Assembly: GCA_020633675.1 (NCBI GenBank)
Contig: JACKDE010000001.1
Span: 1 to 64,000, forward strand
DNA length: 64,000 nt
DNA from: Deferribacteres bacterium
GTDB taxonomy: Bacteria; Zhuqueibacterota; Zhuqueibacteria; Zhuqueibacterales; Geothermadaptataceae
Direction: 5' to 3'
Positions 62,621-64,000 of the stretch are shown here, piece by piece (within the stretch, counting starts at the first letter, position 1; each line of letters starts with the position of its first letter). Position numbers and translations under genes: made by a program. The notes beneath the pieces are model-generated. The model was not told the origin of the DNA and searched no databases. It saw nothing but the letters and a program-made list of their open reading frames with translations.

Positions 62621-63828
62621 TTGCCACCTCCGAACTCTGTGCCGAAAATTTCGGCAACACCGGCGGTCACCACTTCGGCGCCGGCTTCCGGACCGCGCGC
62701 CAGCAAGGCTAACTCACCAACAACGTACTGCAATTCAATCCGTTGCCGTGTGTAAACCTGCGGCGCTGTTTTCACATAAACCCAGGTGCCACCCTGAATA
62801 TCGTACAGAATCGCAGCAACGGGAACCACCAGGCCTTTGCGCTCGGATTGCTGCACCACCGAAACGGCAACCTTTTCGCCGATACGAAATCGCTGTTCAG
62901 TGTTTTGCAATTCAAAATAGAGATCGGTCGAAGCAGCGTTGGCGTCGCTGAGTGTCGGCCCTTGCACCGGCTGTGCTTCGAAGGCCGCTCCATCTTTTGC
63001 CGCGCCAAAAGAACTGATGCGGGCGGGCTGCTGGCGGTCGACACTGGACAGGTCGCCGACGTAAACGGGCGTCCGCACCCAGACCGGATTCTGACTGGCG
63101 ATTTGGAACAACGCGGTGCCGGCGGCGACATTCTGCCGGGGCGCGACATCGATATGCTGCACAACCCCGTCGAACGGTGCTGCCAGCGCCATGGTGCTGT
63201 GCGCGATGATGTCTGAGTCCGGATTATGGCTGTTGCTGAGCTGCAAGCGTGCTTCGGCAGACTTGTAGGCGGCCTCTGCAATCGCCAGCTCGGCTTGTGC
63301 TTCCTGCAAGGCTTTTTCGCTGCCAGCTTTGTCCTGCAGCAACTGCCTGGCGCGCTCCGCCTTGGCGAGAGTGACCCGATACTGGGTCTTTTTGAGCGCC
63401 ACTTCTTCGGGAGCGCCGATAAAATCCTGGCCTGCCGGCAGCGGCAACAGACGAAAAACCGCCTGCCCTTTGCGGACAGTCATGCCTGCTTGCGGCTCAG
63501 TGCCATTGGCGGCCAGCACCACCCCGGCCACCGGTGCGGCGATGGTGACCTCGCGGCCCGGAGGCGCGATGATTTCGCCACCGAGCTCGAGTGCACGTGG
63601 CAGTTTGCGCCGCTCGACAATGACCGTCTCAACGCCGAGACGTTGCTCTGCTTGCGGAGAAAGCGTGACAGTGGTAAGCGCCGATTCTTTTACACCATTT
63701 TGTACTTTTGCGGGCGGTGTGTTGCCGGCTGCTGCCTTTGGCTCCTTGCTGCAACTCCAGGTGCTCGCGAGCAGAATGCACAAAGCGAACAGTCCAGCCA
63801 GCTTCCGGAAGATGTGATGCTTGTTCAT
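62617..63828 (-). CDS. RND periplasmic adaptor (CzcB/CusB-like), lipoprotein
   Basis: The 403-residue product has a lipoprotein signal (GLFALCILLASTWSC). A lipoyl half follows (REVTIAAPVAGVVLAANG), then a long helical hairpin (about 145-205: LAKAERARQLLQDKAGSEKA, LQEAQAELAIAEAAYKSAEA). The second lipoyl part is LAAPFDGVVQHIDVAPRQNV. The beta-barrel and end domain hold FRIGEKVAVSVV and GLVVPVAAILYDIQGGTWVYV. It links the downstream RND permease to an outer-membrane channel. The ATG at 63828 (MNKHHIF) is preferred over a start six codons upstream. Confidence 0.92.
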   Translation of the reverse strand: MNKHHIFRKLAGLFALCILLASTWSCSKEPKAAAGNTPPAKVQNGVKESALTTVTLSPQAEQRLGVETVIVERRKLPRALELGGEIIAPPGREVTIAAPVAGVVLAANGTEPQAGMTVRKGQAVFRLLPLPAGQDFIGAPEEVALKKTQYRVTLAKAERARQLLQDKAGSEKALQEAQAELAIAEAAYKSAEARLQLSNSHNPDSDIIAHSTMALAAPFDGVVQHIDVAPRQNVAAGTALFQIASQNPVWVRTPVYVGDLSSVDRQQPARISSFGAAKDGAAFEAQPVQGPTLSDANAASTDLYFELQNTEQRFRIGEKVAVSVVQQSERKGLVVPVAAILYDIQGGTWVYVKTAPQVYTRQRIELQYVVGELALLARGPEAGAEVVTAGVAEIFGTEFGGGK

Positions 63829-63861
63829 GTTGTTTGACTCGTCCATATCTGTGTAAGAAAG

Positions 63862-64000
63862 CTAATCCGGATTTGTGGCTAAATCCGGGTTTTCTGTAAT
63901 GTTGACCGTTGCTGAAATGGCACGGTGGTCGGAAAAAGAGGATTGCTTCAAAGTGCAGTCTTGCACTTCAATGAAGGGAGATACCCATATGTGATCGATT
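63862..64000 (-). CDS. C-terminal end of a second endonuclease/exonuclease/phosphatase protein
   Basis: The minus strand is open from the window edge to a TAG at 63864-63862. It reads IDHIWVSPFIEVQDCTLKQ, then SSFSDHRAISATVNI and a short tail. IDHIWVS and FSDHRA are the last two catalytic motifs of the EEP fold. They match the end of the protein at 57952-58956 nearly word for word, so the two are paralogues. It ends 34 nt before the adaptor start and is probably in the same operon as the metal pump. Confidence 0.85.
   Translation of the reverse strand, partial: IDHIWVSPFIEVQDCTLKQSSFSDHRAISATVNITENPDLATNPD

Overview
The window looks like a chromosomal piece of a Gram-negative bacterium of the FCB group, most like Calditrichota/KSB1-type lineages. 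The evidence is as follows. Three secreted proteins end in a C-terminal sorting/FlgD-like domain that opens with a NYPNPFNP motif, typical of type IX-like secretion in that group. There are outer-membrane barrels, lipoprotein-type efflux adaptors and TolC. A pair of DUF4252 proteins follows an ECF sigma/anti-sigma pair. Intergenic regions carry several families of short palindromic repeats. The taxonomic call is inference; no rRNA, tRNA, CRISPR array, transposase or integrase was seen.

Layout. 0-4 kb: end of an alpha/beta hydrolase, a LytTR response regulator, a small membrane protein, a polysaccharide deacetylase and a DegT/AHBA-synthase-type aminotransferase. 4.4-7.6 kb: a two-gene SIR2-APAZ plus short prokaryotic Argonaute operon (SPARSA-type defence), in which the SIR2 effector is expected to deplete NAD when the Argonaute detects invader nucleic acid. 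7.9-22.1 kb: a co-oriented export cluster. It reads, in transcription order, ABC ATPase, ABC-2 permease fused to an M1-like ectodomain, TolC, periplasmic adaptor and two different RND pumps overlapping by ATGA. 22.2-25.8 kb: an MpaB-type oxygenase, undecaprenyl-diphosphate synthase, an HTH regulator with its membrane-protein partner behind a palindromic operator, and a barrel protein.

26-36 kb, mostly plus strand: a large unrecognised protein, an endonuclease Q-like PHP nuclease fused to a UvrD-type helicase, a LytS-type histidine kinase, ECF sigma and anti-sigma factors, two DUF4252 proteins, an ArsC-family selenoprotein read through an in-frame TGA, and FxsA. 36-50 kb: a small membrane protein, a patatin-type (type Vd) autotransporter, a decayed ClC chloride-channel fragment, a 2,619-residue modular subtilase and a cohesin/SdrD-type surface protein. 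50-53 kb: LysR regulator, YgfZ and a Memo-family protein. 53.6-64 kb: a multicopper oxidase with a sorting domain, a 1.4-kb repeat-rich non-coding stretch, and two related endonuclease/exonuclease/phosphatase proteins (the second cut by the window end) flanking a heavy-metal-type RND pump with its adaptor.

The best candidates for follow-up are the selenoprotein, the SIR2-APAZ/pAgo operon, the EndoQ-helicase fusion, the permease-peptidase-like fusion and the dispersed palindromic repeat family at about 1.3, 53.4 and 57.5 kb.
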